Both the position numbers and the translations under genes were made by a program. Below the pieces are notes generated by a model. It saw nothing but the letters and a program-made list of their open reading frames with translations. It did not search any database and was not told the DNA's origin. Shown piece by piece: positions 1 through 7,952 of a DNA stretch of 64,000 nucleotides. The stretch is from contig JAOFTV010000006.1 of NCBI GenBank assembly GCA_028045305.1, positions 62,001 to 126,000 of the forward strand. The letters are read 5' to 3'. Each line of letters starts with the position of its first letter. Position 1 is the stretch's first letter. Source of the stretch: Opitutales bacterium. GTDB lineage: Bacteria; Verrucomicrobiota; Verrucomicrobiia; Opitutales; Seribacteraceae.

Positions 1-645
1 GAAGAAATTATTGATCCACCGGCATTGAAGGAAGCCGGTGTTCAGGCAATCGACCGTCCCGACCGCATGATCGAGCGAAGTTTTGATGACTGGGAGGACT
101 GGTATCAAATCGGCTGGGGCAACAACCAGCACGCCGTCGCCGGCACCCGAAAGCTGACCGACCCCAAATGGCGCGGACCCGATGGAGCAACCCTGAGCAT
201 TGATATAAAAGACCCGAAGGGGGGAAATTTCCTCATGGCCTTTGATGTAAACAACTGGGGTGCCTATCCAGGCTTACCCAAAAGTGGGTACTATTGCGTA
301 AAACCACTCGCCAAAACTAAGGACTGGCAGACCGTCACCATCCATCTTTCTGATTTGAAACCAAGAACCGAGGGGATTCCGGATCGTCCTGAAAGTTGGC
401 AGGGAATCACTGACTTACAGATTGTGGCAGGCTTACACAGGCTCCCTGCAAAGGAGAAAACCATTCTTAGCGGAGGCACCTGGCCAGGCATGCGTGAACT
501 TCGTAACCTGCGATGGGTAGGTGGTGAATACAGCTCCTCCCTGCTCTACCCCGGTGGGAAATTATCGGTCGAAGAATTTCAGAAGATTTTTCAGGCAGAT
601 ATCGATAAATCTATCGAGTTCGAAAAGCGGGATGCGAACCGATAA
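1..645 (+). CDS. C-terminal part of a secreted protein with a possible carbohydrate-binding beta-sandwich (5' end outside window)
   Basis: The reading frame is open from the first base (EEIIDPPALKEAG...) to a TAA at 643-645, so the true start lies upstream. The visible 214 residues are rich in Trp, Gly and Asp (DDWEDWYQIGW, VNNWGAYPG) and alternate hydrophobic strands, the look of a beta-sandwich carbohydrate-binding module at the end of a multidomain enzyme. No catalytic motif is visible. It lies 21 bases before a secreted esterase in the same direction and is probably co-transcribed with it. The function of the missing N-terminal part is unknown; a sulfatase, esterase or glycoside hydrolase is possible from context. 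The binding-module reading is inference from composition only. Confidence 0.6.
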   Translation, partial: EEIIDPPALKEAGVQAIDRPDRMIERSFDDWEDWYQIGWGNNQHAVAGTRKLTDPKWRGPDGATLSIDIKDPKGGNFLMAFDVNNWGAYPGLPKSGYYCVKPLAKTKDWQTVTIHLSDLKPRTEGIPDRPESWQGITDLQIVAGLHRLPAKEKTILSGGTWPGMRELRNLRWVGGEYSSSLLYPGGKLSVEEFQKIFQADIDKSIEFEKRDANR

Positions 646-666
646 ATCACTTACCTGAAAAAAATA

Positions 667-1605
667 ATGGTTAGAGGATACATAATAAGGAGCTTATTTT
701 TCATAGCGGTTGGGGTCGTTCTCCAAACATTCGGAATCGCTTCCGGTGCTACGAAAATGTTCACTCCGCAGCAGATCGGGTGGCAAACTTTCCCGCTCAA
801 GCCAGACAAGACTTTGGAGTACAAGACCATAACTGGAAAAGACGGTCTTTCGTATGATTTAAAACTTCAGGTTTTTCTGCCGAAAGGATGGCAGACAGAG
901 GACAAGCGTCCTGCGGCGGTATTTTTCCACGGAGGTGGATGGCGTGGCGGCGGGCCGGATCATTATTATCCACAGAGTCGCTATGTTGCCCTGCGTGGCA
1001 TGGTGGCCATTTCGGTGGAATACCGGACAATCAACCGCTTTGGCACCTCGCCCAGGGAGTGCGTAAAGGATGGCAAATCCGCCATGCGCTGGGTTAAGAC
1101 CCATGCCAATAAACTGGGAATCGATCCCGAACGGATCGTGGCAGGCGGAGGGTCGGCCGGTGGTCATATTGCGGCAGCAATGGCATTGGTCACAGAATTT
1201 AATGAAGCAGGAGAAGATACCTCGGTAAGCTGCATCCCCAAAGCACTGCTCCTCTTTAATCCCGTCTTTGACAATGGCCCCGACGGATTTGGGTACAACC
1301 TGGTAAAGCCCTACTGGCAAAAGATTTCACCGATTGAGCACATCAACGATCAAACCCCTCCGACCCTGATTCTCCTGGGAACCGAGGACACTTACATACC
1401 AGTGGAGACTGCCAAACGTTTTGAGCGGCAAATGAAAGAAAAGGGGCGTCGCTGTGATCTACACATCTATGAAGGGGCAAAGCATGGCTGGTACAACCTG
1501 TGGGTCAGCCGCGAGGACATGGCCGAAAGCCTCATCCGTATGGACCGCTTTCTAAGCTCACTGGGCTATCTCGAAGGAGAGCCTATCTTAAAACTTAAAA
1601 AGTAG
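667..1605 (+). CDS. Secreted alpha/beta-hydrolase, BD-FAE / acetyl-esterase type
   Basis: This 312-residue protein starts with a hydrophobic signal peptide (about residues 5-27). It carries the oxyanion-hole motif HGGGW near residue 89, the nucleophile elbow GGGSAGGH near residue 160, a late acidic region (LGTEDTYIP) and a C-terminal catalytic His in GAKHGW. This is the hormone-sensitive-lipase / bacterial feruloyl-acetyl-esterase-like fold, whose members remove acetyl or other acyl groups from sugars. With sulfatases directly downstream, a role in de-acylating a sulfated glycan in the periplasm or outside the cell is the likeliest job. The exact substrate cannot be told. The length is normal for the family and all catalytic residues look intact. 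Confidence 0.85.
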   Translation: MVRGYIIRSLFFIAVGVVLQTFGIASGATKMFTPQQIGWQTFPLKPDKTLEYKTITGKDGLSYDLKLQVFLPKGWQTEDKRPAAVFFHGGGWRGGGPDHYYPQSRYVALRGMVAISVEYRTINRFGTSPRECVKDGKSAMRWVKTHANKLGIDPERIVAGGGSAGGHIAAAMALVTEFNEAGEDTSVSCIPKALLLFNPVFDNGPDGFGYNLVKPYWQKISPIEHINDQTPPTLILLGTEDTYIPVETAKRFERQMKEKGRRCDLHIYEGAKHGWYNLWVSREDMAESLIRMDRFLSSLGYLEGEPILKLKK

Positions 1606-1669
1606 TGATGTAACCGAAACGAGGCAAACCAACCGAGAGTATTAAACTTTAAAATAATCTACTCTAAGC

Positions 1670-3133
1670 ATGAACCGAAATAAACTTACCGTATCTATCG
1701 GCTTGGCCCTCTTCTCAGTCGCCACTGCTTTTACAAAGGATCTAAAGACCCGTGCCCGCCCCAATTTTCTTTTGCTCTATGCGGATGATCAACGCAACCA
1801 TACCTTGAGTTGTGCGGGACATCCGATTGTAAAAACACCTAACATTGACCGCCTGGCCAAGAATGGAGTGCGGTTTGAAAATGCATATGTAACCACTTCA
1901 ACCTGCTGGGTGGGCCGTGCGAGCTTGTTCACCGGTTGCTATGAGCGCAAACATCTCTACAAGGTTTCCTCTGGATCCTTGAATTCTGATCTGTGTAACT
2001 CCTCCTACTTTGCCGTTCTGAAACGGGCGGGGTATCGAACGGGTCACCTGGGCAAGGAACATGTATCTATTCCCCGTGAATCTGCGAGTGCGATGTGGGA
2101 TGTGCGACGAAGAATTGGTCGTTCTCCATTTTTTAAGGACCAGCCAGACGGAACGAAGCGGCACGAAACCCAGATCCTGGGAGATTGGGGCATCAACTTC
2201 CTTAGTGAACAACCAAAAGATAAGCCCTTCTGCTTACAGATCAGCTTCAATGCCACTCATGCAGAAGATAATGACAGGCGCCCAGGCATCGGCCACTTTC
2301 CCTGGCCCAAAGTTACTGAGGGGATGTATGAAGACCAGAAGATGCCTCTTCCAGTGCTCAACGACCCGGCGATCTACGAAAATCAGCCTGATTTCCTTAA
2401 AAAATCGCTCAACCGGCAGCGCTACTTTTGGCGCTGGGATACTCCCGAGAAATACCAAACGAACATGCGTGCCTACTTTCGTATGATCAGTGGGATTGAT
2501 CATGTGGTTGGTCGTCTGGTGACTGAACTGAAAAAGCAGGGACTTGCGGAGAATACCGTAATTATCTATACCGCCGACAATGGCTACTACCTTGGCGACC
2601 GCGGATTTGCGGGAAAGTGGACACATTACCAAGAATCCCTAAGGGTTCCCCTGATTGTTCATGATCCGAGACTACCTGAATCGAAGAAAGGCAAGGTGGC
2701 TCCCGAAATAGCCCTCAACAGTGACCTCGCATCCACCATGATCGAACTGGCTGGCTTACCCATACCCCAAGCTCATACGGGGCGTAGCCTCGCCCCACTC
2801 ATTCAGGGAAAGCAGGCTTCTGATTGGCGCAAAGACTTCCTTTGTGAGTTCCTAGCCGTACCCATAACCATTCCGCTTTGGGAAGGGGTGCATGGGGAGA
2901 GCATGACCTATGCCCGCTACTTTGTGGATGGTCCCAATGAGCCACCTTATGAATTTCTTCATGACTTAAAAAAGGACCCTCAGCAATTGACTAACCTTGC
3001 GACAGAAAGTGTTGCACACCCTCTGCTCAAAAGCATGCGCAACCGTTGTGACCAACTCGTCGCCACCGCAGGTCCATCCATGAATGATGTTTATAAAATT
3101 CATATTAAACCGCCTAAGAAGAGTAAAAAATAA
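1670..3133 (+). CDS. Secreted sulfatase with atypical CWVGR active-site motif
   Basis: This is a 487-residue formylglycine-dependent sulfatase (alkaline phosphatase superfamily). A signal peptide covers about residues 1-22. The first metal-binding motif is YADDQ (D39-D40-Q41), followed by TPNIDRLAKNG. The formylglycine motif is C79-W-V-G-R83, followed by ASLFTG. The C-terminal metal/substrate motif is TADNGYYLGDRG, then a Lys and RVPLI. The usual CxPxR consensus has Val instead of Pro at its third position, so maturation by the formylglycine enzyme may differ, although CxxxR variants are known in PVC sulfatases. Its first residues (MNRNKLTV...ALFS) nearly match those of the tandem hydrolase at 4564. 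It probably removes sulfate esters from a polysaccharide. Confidence 0.9.
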   Translation: MNRNKLTVSIGLALFSVATAFTKDLKTRARPNFLLLYADDQRNHTLSCAGHPIVKTPNIDRLAKNGVRFENAYVTTSTCWVGRASLFTGCYERKHLYKVSSGSLNSDLCNSSYFAVLKRAGYRTGHLGKEHVSIPRESASAMWDVRRRIGRSPFFKDQPDGTKRHETQILGDWGINFLSEQPKDKPFCLQISFNATHAEDNDRRPGIGHFPWPKVTEGMYEDQKMPLPVLNDPAIYENQPDFLKKSLNRQRYFWRWDTPEKYQTNMRAYFRMISGIDHVVGRLVTELKKQGLAENTVIIYTADNGYYLGDRGFAGKWTHYQESLRVPLIVHDPRLPESKKGKVAPEIALNSDLASTMIELAGLPIPQAHTGRSLAPLIQGKQASDWRKDFLCEFLAVPITIPLWEGVHGESMTYARYFVDGPNEPPYEFLHDLKKDPQQLTNLATESVAHPLLKSMRNRCDQLVATAGPSMNDVYKIHIKPPKKSKK

Positions 3134-3145
3134 ATTTTCTAATTT

Positions 3146-4516
3146 ATGAGAATAATTCTCTCTCTTTTTCTTGCATGCTCTCTTTTTGGTAATTTGGGGT
3201 CCAAAGAAATTGATAAACCTAATGTTTTACTTATCGCAGTAGATGACTTGAATGATTGGATCGGCTGCCTCGAAGGTCATCCTCAAACCTTTACCCCGAA
3301 CATCGATCGCCTTGCTGACCGAGGAATACTTTTTAGTAACGCCCATTGTCAGGGAACCATGTGCAATCCCTCACGCATCAGTCTGCTTTGGGGTAGCAGG
3401 CCCTCCTCAACCGGTTTTTACGACAATCATTATTCTGTTTCAAAGGAACCAGAGTTTCTAAAACAACATGTTAATCTGCCCACCCACTTTGCAGCCAATG
3501 GATACAAAACCTTAAGTTCCGGAAAAATTTTTCATACGGGTGGTTATTTTCAAGTAAAGGGGCCCCGTGCCGGGCAGTGGCGCCAAGGGCTCGATCAAAA
3601 AGTTCATCATATGCCCAAAGAATGCCACCGCACTTGGGATTTCGGGCCTCAGGATTATGACGAATCAAAATTTACCGATCATATTACTGCAACCTGGGTT
3701 GCCGATCAGCTTGGTAAAGATTTCGACAAACCCCTTTTTATGGCCTGCGGGTTTTATCGTCAACATGTACCGTTTTTTCCACCCCGTCGGGTTTATGAGA
3801 GTTTTAAGGATGTAGAATTGCCCGAAGTTATCGAGGATGACTGGGATGATATCCCAAATGCCGCCCGCAAGGTATCGATGAGTAACTCCAAGATTCCTGT
3901 CCACGAGTGGATGAAGCAGGAGAACCGTTGGCAACTGGCGGTGCATGCCTACCTTGCGTCCGTCCGGTGGACCGATGAACAAATCGGTCGGGTGCTGGAT
4001 GCGTTAGATCAGGGCCCTCATGCCAAAAACACCATTGTAGTCCTCTTCTCCGACCATGGCTATCACCTTGGGGAAAAACAGCGATGGTCCAAATTCTCAC
4101 TATGGGAACGAACCACCCGGGTTCCCCTGATTATTAGCGTGCCCAATGGTACCAAGGGCAGAAGCGAACAACCTGTCGAATTGTTGAGTATTTATCCCAC
4201 CTTAATCGACCTTTGCGAACTGAGTAAAAACCCAAAGCTTGAGGGTGTGAGCCTTCAGCCCTTGCTTAAAAACCCGGAGGCAAAGTGGAATCATGTCGCT
4301 ATATCAACGCTGGGGCAGAACAACCATGCCGTCCGGGACCGACGTTGGCGATACATCCGCTACGCAGACGGTAGTGAGGAACTCTACGATCATCAAAACG
4401 ATTCAAATGAATGGGAAAATTTAGCCAAAGGAAAAGTCGACTCCATTCATCAAAAAGTTATAAACCGCTTAAAAAGACACCTCCCCAAAAGCAATGCCCC
4501 ACAATGTGGAGGTTAA
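3146..4516 (+). CDS. Secreted sulfatase, iduronate-2-sulfatase-like
   Basis: This 456-residue sulfatase starts 12 bases after the previous stop. It has a signal peptide (residues 1-19), the metal motif VDDLNDW (D33-D34), PNIDRLADRG, the canonical formylglycine motif C73-N-P-S-R77, and the late motif SDHGYHLGEKQRWSKFSLWE with RVPLI. DHGYHLGE plus the K-x-(S/T)-LWE stretch is characteristic of the iduronate-2-sulfatase-like subgroup (SulfAtlas S1_7-type, assigned here from motifs only). The natural substrate in bacteria of this subgroup varies. The context suggests sulfated glycan desulfation outside the cytoplasm. All expected residues are present. Confidence 0.92.
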   Translation: MRIILSLFLACSLFGNLGSKEIDKPNVLLIAVDDLNDWIGCLEGHPQTFTPNIDRLADRGILFSNAHCQGTMCNPSRISLLWGSRPSSTGFYDNHYSVSKEPEFLKQHVNLPTHFAANGYKTLSSGKIFHTGGYFQVKGPRAGQWRQGLDQKVHHMPKECHRTWDFGPQDYDESKFTDHITATWVADQLGKDFDKPLFMACGFYRQHVPFFPPRRVYESFKDVELPEVIEDDWDDIPNAARKVSMSNSKIPVHEWMKQENRWQLAVHAYLASVRWTDEQIGRVLDALDQGPHAKNTIVVLFSDHGYHLGEKQRWSKFSLWERTTRVPLIISVPNGTKGRSEQPVELLSIYPTLIDLCELSKNPKLEGVSLQPLLKNPEAKWNHVAISTLGQNNHAVRDRRWRYIRYADGSEELYDHQNDSNEWENLAKGKVDSIHQKVINRLKRHLPKSNAPQCGG

Positions 4517-4563
4517 CTTTTATTTTTCCCACAATAGCATCACTCTTTTTAAACAAAATATAT

Positions 4564-6336
4564 ATGACCCGAAATAAACTCACCGTAATCTTCTGCTTTG
4601 CCCTCTTCTCCGCTTTTGCCTGCCAAGCGGAACGCGTTCCTCTTTGGCCAGAGGGTAAGATTCCAAATTTTCAACCCCCGCAGATCGCAGCTACGACCAA
4701 GGAGGTTAGGCAACCTGGTTTCAAGCACGCAGAACACACCATGCCTTATTTGCAATGGTTCGATGCACCGTCCGAAAAAAATGGTGCCTGTATGTTGCTC
4801 ATTTCAGGGGGTGGTTATAAAAACTGCTGTGATTGGAGGTGGATTGAGAAGGTGGCGAAAAGATTTACCGATCTCGGTTATGTCTGCGTCAGCCTGACTT
4901 ACCGTACGCCGAGGCCAGAGGGCTTACCGATTTACCAGAGTGGATGGCAGGACGGGCAGCGGGCAATCCGCCTGGTCCGACAGTCTGCCAAGGAGCGTGG
5001 CTTTGATCCCGAAAAAATTGGGCTTCTTGGATTTTCCGCTGGTGGACACCTTACCACATTACTTGGCACCAGTGCCCTGACTCCTGCCTACGAACCGGTT
5101 GATGCAGTCGATAAGATTCCCTGCCATGTAAACCTGGCTGTTCCGATCTATGTTGCTTATGCCCTTACCGACGGCCTGACTGGGCCCAACACTCGGGGTG
5201 GAGATGCGGTCGATGCTAAACTTTCTGATGTCTTCAAGTTCGATGCTAAGACTTGCACGATGGCCCTCTTCCATGGGGGAACGGATCCTTATTCCCCGAA
5301 TGGCTCGACTGAGATTTATCGTCAACTCCGACGAATGAAAATACCGGCGGAAATTCATCTCTTCGCGGACCGAGGGCATGGTTTTATGGGCGATCCAAAT
5401 AAGGGAGAGAATGGTACGGCATATGATCATTGGTTAGATCGCGTATGCGAGTTTTTGAGGCAGATGAATTTTGACGGACGGCTGGATAAGCCGATCGATT
5501 TGATGACCCGCTACCCAAACGACGATGCCCGCGAGGAATACCGAAAAGAGCAAATTTGGCCAAATGGTAGAATGCCAGATGTACAGGCAAACCAATGCCA
5601 ACCTTACATTGAGTGGCACTTTCCCAAGGAGCGAAAAACCAAAGCTATACAGATTATTTATTCGGGCGGCGGATATGGACATAACAAGCCCGATGGATTT
5701 GAAGTCGCCCCCGCACGCCGTTACCTCAACGAAAAAGGAATGACGGTGGTGACAATAAAGTATCGCACTCCCCGCCCACAGGGCGGACTGGCCAAACACA
5801 CGACCGCCTGGCAGGACTTGCAACGAGCCATTCGTATGGTACGCAGCCAGGCAGAAACGGAAGACCTCGATCCTAACCGTATAGGCATCATGGGCTCCTC
5901 CGCTGGCGGCCACCTCACCCTGATGGGGGCGACCAGTTCAAAGCAAAAAGCATCCTGGGCAATTGACGACCTCCACAAAATTTCCTGCAAGGTACAGTGG
6001 GCAGTGGCGATCTACCCTGCTTATGTTCTCACCGACGGAGCCAATGGACAAAACTCGAAAGGAGGAAACGAGGACGATGCCCGCATCGTTGCCGATTTTG
6101 CCTTCGATCTGGATACCTGCCCCATGTTGTTTATCCACGGAGATGCCGATGGGCACTCTCCCATGAACTCAGTGAAATGCTGGGAACAGCTTCGTAGAAT
6201 GGGCATTCAGTCGGACCTGCACACCTTAGCTAAGCGTGGCCACTGCTTTCAACACAATGCTTCCCCGGGCACTGGCAGCTACACCTGGATGGACCGAATC
6301 TGGGAATTTATGAACCATAAAAAGTTCAATCAGTAA
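4564..6336 (+). CDS. Secreted tandem-duplicated alpha/beta-hydrolase (two esterase domains in one chain)
   Basis: This 590-residue protein contains two complete alpha/beta-hydrolase domains. Domain 1 has ISGGGYKNC, the nucleophile elbow G-F-S158-A-G-G-H, FHGGTDPYSP and RGHGF. Domain 2 repeats the pattern with YSGGGYGHN, G-S-S446-A-G-G-H, IHGDADGHSP and RGHCF. Parallel stretches such as LTDG..G.N..GG..DA and QLRRM.I show an internal duplication. I start at the ATG at 4564 because it gives a good signal peptide (MTRNKLTVIFCFALFSAFACQA). An in-frame ATG at 4411 would add 51 residues lying inside the preceding sulfatase gene. Both active sites look intact. Probably a bivalent acyl-esterase acting on polysaccharide; the substrate is unknown. 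Confidence 0.85.
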   Translation: MTRNKLTVIFCFALFSAFACQAERVPLWPEGKIPNFQPPQIAATTKEVRQPGFKHAEHTMPYLQWFDAPSEKNGACMLLISGGGYKNCCDWRWIEKVAKRFTDLGYVCVSLTYRTPRPEGLPIYQSGWQDGQRAIRLVRQSAKERGFDPEKIGLLGFSAGGHLTTLLGTSALTPAYEPVDAVDKIPCHVNLAVPIYVAYALTDGLTGPNTRGGDAVDAKLSDVFKFDAKTCTMALFHGGTDPYSPNGSTEIYRQLRRMKIPAEIHLFADRGHGFMGDPNKGENGTAYDHWLDRVCEFLRQMNFDGRLDKPIDLMTRYPNDDAREEYRKEQIWPNGRMPDVQANQCQPYIEWHFPKERKTKAIQIIYSGGGYGHNKPDGFEVAPARRYLNEKGMTVVTIKYRTPRPQGGLAKHTTAWQDLQRAIRMVRSQAETEDLDPNRIGIMGSSAGGHLTLMGATSSKQKASWAIDDLHKISCKVQWAVAIYPAYVLTDGANGQNSKGGNEDDARIVADFAFDLDTCPMLFIHGDADGHSPMNSVKCWEQLRRMGIQSDLHTLAKRGHCFQHNASPGTGSYTWMDRIWEFMNHKKFNQ

Positions 6337-6340
6337 GAGG

Positions 6341-7324
6341 GTGAGTCATAGTAAATATCCTCTTCTTTTTCTCCTCCTCTGCTCATCCCTTTTTGGGCTG
6401 GTCAAGGAGTCCAATTCAAGAGAGGGGCTTGGGCTAAGAGTTTCCACCTATCACTCGGTCAACAAGGAGGTCAAGTTTGGGGGCTTTACCCATATCGCTT
6501 TTGGTCCGGGAGAGTCTGAGATCATCACTGCATGCACCACTCACCGCTTTCTCTATCGTAATAGCCCCAAGGAATCTTTCTCTGTATCTCCCTTGTCGGT
6601 AAAGCGCCACCACTCCGTCGTCTTTAACCCGGCAGACCAACTCTACTATGCCAACGATACGGATAATCACCGAATCATTGCCTTTTCCGACCCAAGCAAA
6701 AACGAGATCACTGCAGAGACCAAAGAGATTTGTGGGATCAAGCTCCAACGCCCCCATGACACGGTTATAGATCCAGCAACCGGTTGGATCTATGCACTCA
6801 ATCCAAACTCTGGTCATATCTTTCGCTTCACCGCGATTGGAGAGAACCAAAGTGTAATCAAAGCACCGACTCAGGGCTACGCCCGTGCCCTCACCTTTGC
6901 CAACGGAAAACTTTATGCCATAGGCTCTTCTAAGGGTCGCATTGTGGAGGTTGTGGATTGGGAAAAACCAACCTTCAAAGTCTACGATAGTTTCGATCCT
7001 AGTGGTCGCCAAGGTGCAGCTGGCTCGTGGGAAAAAACCGGGCTGGTTCTCAATGATGCAGAGTTTTTTAACGGCCACTGGTATGCCACCAGCTATTTCA
7101 CCAAATCGTGTGCCAAGGGGACGGACTTTAACGAAAACAAATTCATCCGCTTTAAAACATTGGATGACTTGGTTTCGGGAGACTGGACTGATCTGAGTAG
7201 CTTAGTCCCAAGCGGACTGACGCCCTATTTCATGACAGTAAATAACAACAAACTTTACCTCGCTACCTTCAATCACGAATCTACTGGCAAAGGAGACTCG
7301 ATTTTAGAGTTTTCGATCAATTGA
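6341..7324 (+). CDS. Secreted NHL/SMP-30-like beta-propeller protein
   Basis: This 327-residue protein starts at a GTG four bases after the preceding stop, with a hydrophobic signal peptide (YPLLFLLLCSSLFGL). The rest consists of repeated blade-like segments such as HHSVVFNPADQLYYANDTDNHRI, HDTVIDPATGWIYALNP and ARALTFANGKLYAI, the pattern of six-bladed NHL or SMP-30/gluconolactonase propellers. No clear catalytic residue set was identified. It may bind or lactonise/hydrolyse a sugar product, or be purely a binding protein. Tight spacing puts it in one operon with the tandem esterase. Family-level assignment only. Confidence 0.7.
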   Translation: MSHSKYPLLFLLLCSSLFGLVKESNSREGLGLRVSTYHSVNKEVKFGGFTHIAFGPGESEIITACTTHRFLYRNSPKESFSVSPLSVKRHHSVVFNPADQLYYANDTDNHRIIAFSDPSKNEITAETKEICGIKLQRPHDTVIDPATGWIYALNPNSGHIFRFTAIGENQSVIKAPTQGYARALTFANGKLYAIGSSKGRIVEVVDWEKPTFKVYDSFDPSGRQGAAGSWEKTGLVLNDAEFFNGHWYATSYFTKSCAKGTDFNENKFIRFKTLDDLVSGDWTDLSSLVPSGLTPYFMTVNNNKLYLATFNHESTGKGDSILEFSIN

Positions 7325-7334
7325 AGATATCAAA

Positions 7335-7841
7335 CTAGAAACGCTTCCTATATTTGTGGAGAAGTTCCTTGGGTAAATGACATGCGTCATCTGGGCATCG
7401 ACTCAAACGATCCTGGTGCTCCTGATCACTGGGGACATAATGGGTAAGCGGTAGTACCTCCACAGTGATACGCTCGGCATCTTTACAAGATGTAATCCAT
7501 TGTTTCGCTTCGTTTAGGTGGGTTTCTGTTTTGCTGTACACACCAGTGCGGTATTTTTCACCGATATCAGGCCCCTGCTGGTTAATGCTGTAAGGATCGA
7601 TAATTTCAAAGAGGTATTCGAGTAGTTGGCCAATGGTTAACTGAGTCGGATCATAGACTGTGCGGACACATTCGGCATAACCATCGTACTCGCCATTGGT
7701 TGAAGAGGATGTACCATTAGCTCTCCCCGCTTCGGTTTTAAGCACCCCAGGCAAGTGACGGACAAATTCCTGAACTCCCCACAAGCACCCACCAGCCAGG
7801 TAGATTGTTTCGGTAATGACAGGACCTTTTTGCATAACCAT
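7335..7841 (-). CDS. msrA: Peptide-methionine (S)-S-oxide reductase variant (MsrA-like)
   Basis: This 168-residue protein matches MsrA along its length: AGGCLWGVQEF at the N-terminus, LPGV..TEAG, a GY/GYAECV strand with the VYDPT segment, a DP.SINQQGPDIGEKYRTGVY core and a C-terminal CHLP. MsrA reduces methionine sulfoxide in proteins using the Cys of GCFWG. Here GCFWGxE is changed to GCLWGxQ, so the second-shell catalytic Glu is Gln. No signal peptide is seen, so it is cytoplasmic. The gene converges on the propeller gene with a 10-base gap. The family is sure, while full activity is uncertain because of the substitutions. Confidence 0.85.
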   Translation of the reverse strand: MVMQKGPVITETIYLAGGCLWGVQEFVRHLPGVLKTEAGRANGTSSSTNGEYDGYAECVRTVYDPTQLTIGQLLEYLFEIIDPYSINQQGPDIGEKYRTGVYSKTETHLNEAKQWITSCKDAERITVEVLPLTHYVPSDQEHQDRLSRCPDDACHLPKELLHKYRKRF

Positions 7842-7952
7842 ATTGAACCCGAATTACTGCTCGGTTTCAAGTTCAGTAAAAAAGATTGTTAAATTAATAA
7901 AAACCAATTGTTAACGATTGAAACTTTGACTTGATAGTGCATAAGGGAAGGA

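Noticed and set aside
4411-4563. Longer start for the tandem esterase
   Set aside because: The extra 51 residues lie inside the preceding sulfatase gene, are not signal-like, and the ATG at 4564 gives a clean signal peptide.
7842-7952. Riboswitch upstream of the TonB receptor
   Set aside because: The gap is only 111 bases, AT-rich and lacks the conserved boxes of cobalamin or TPP riboswitches.
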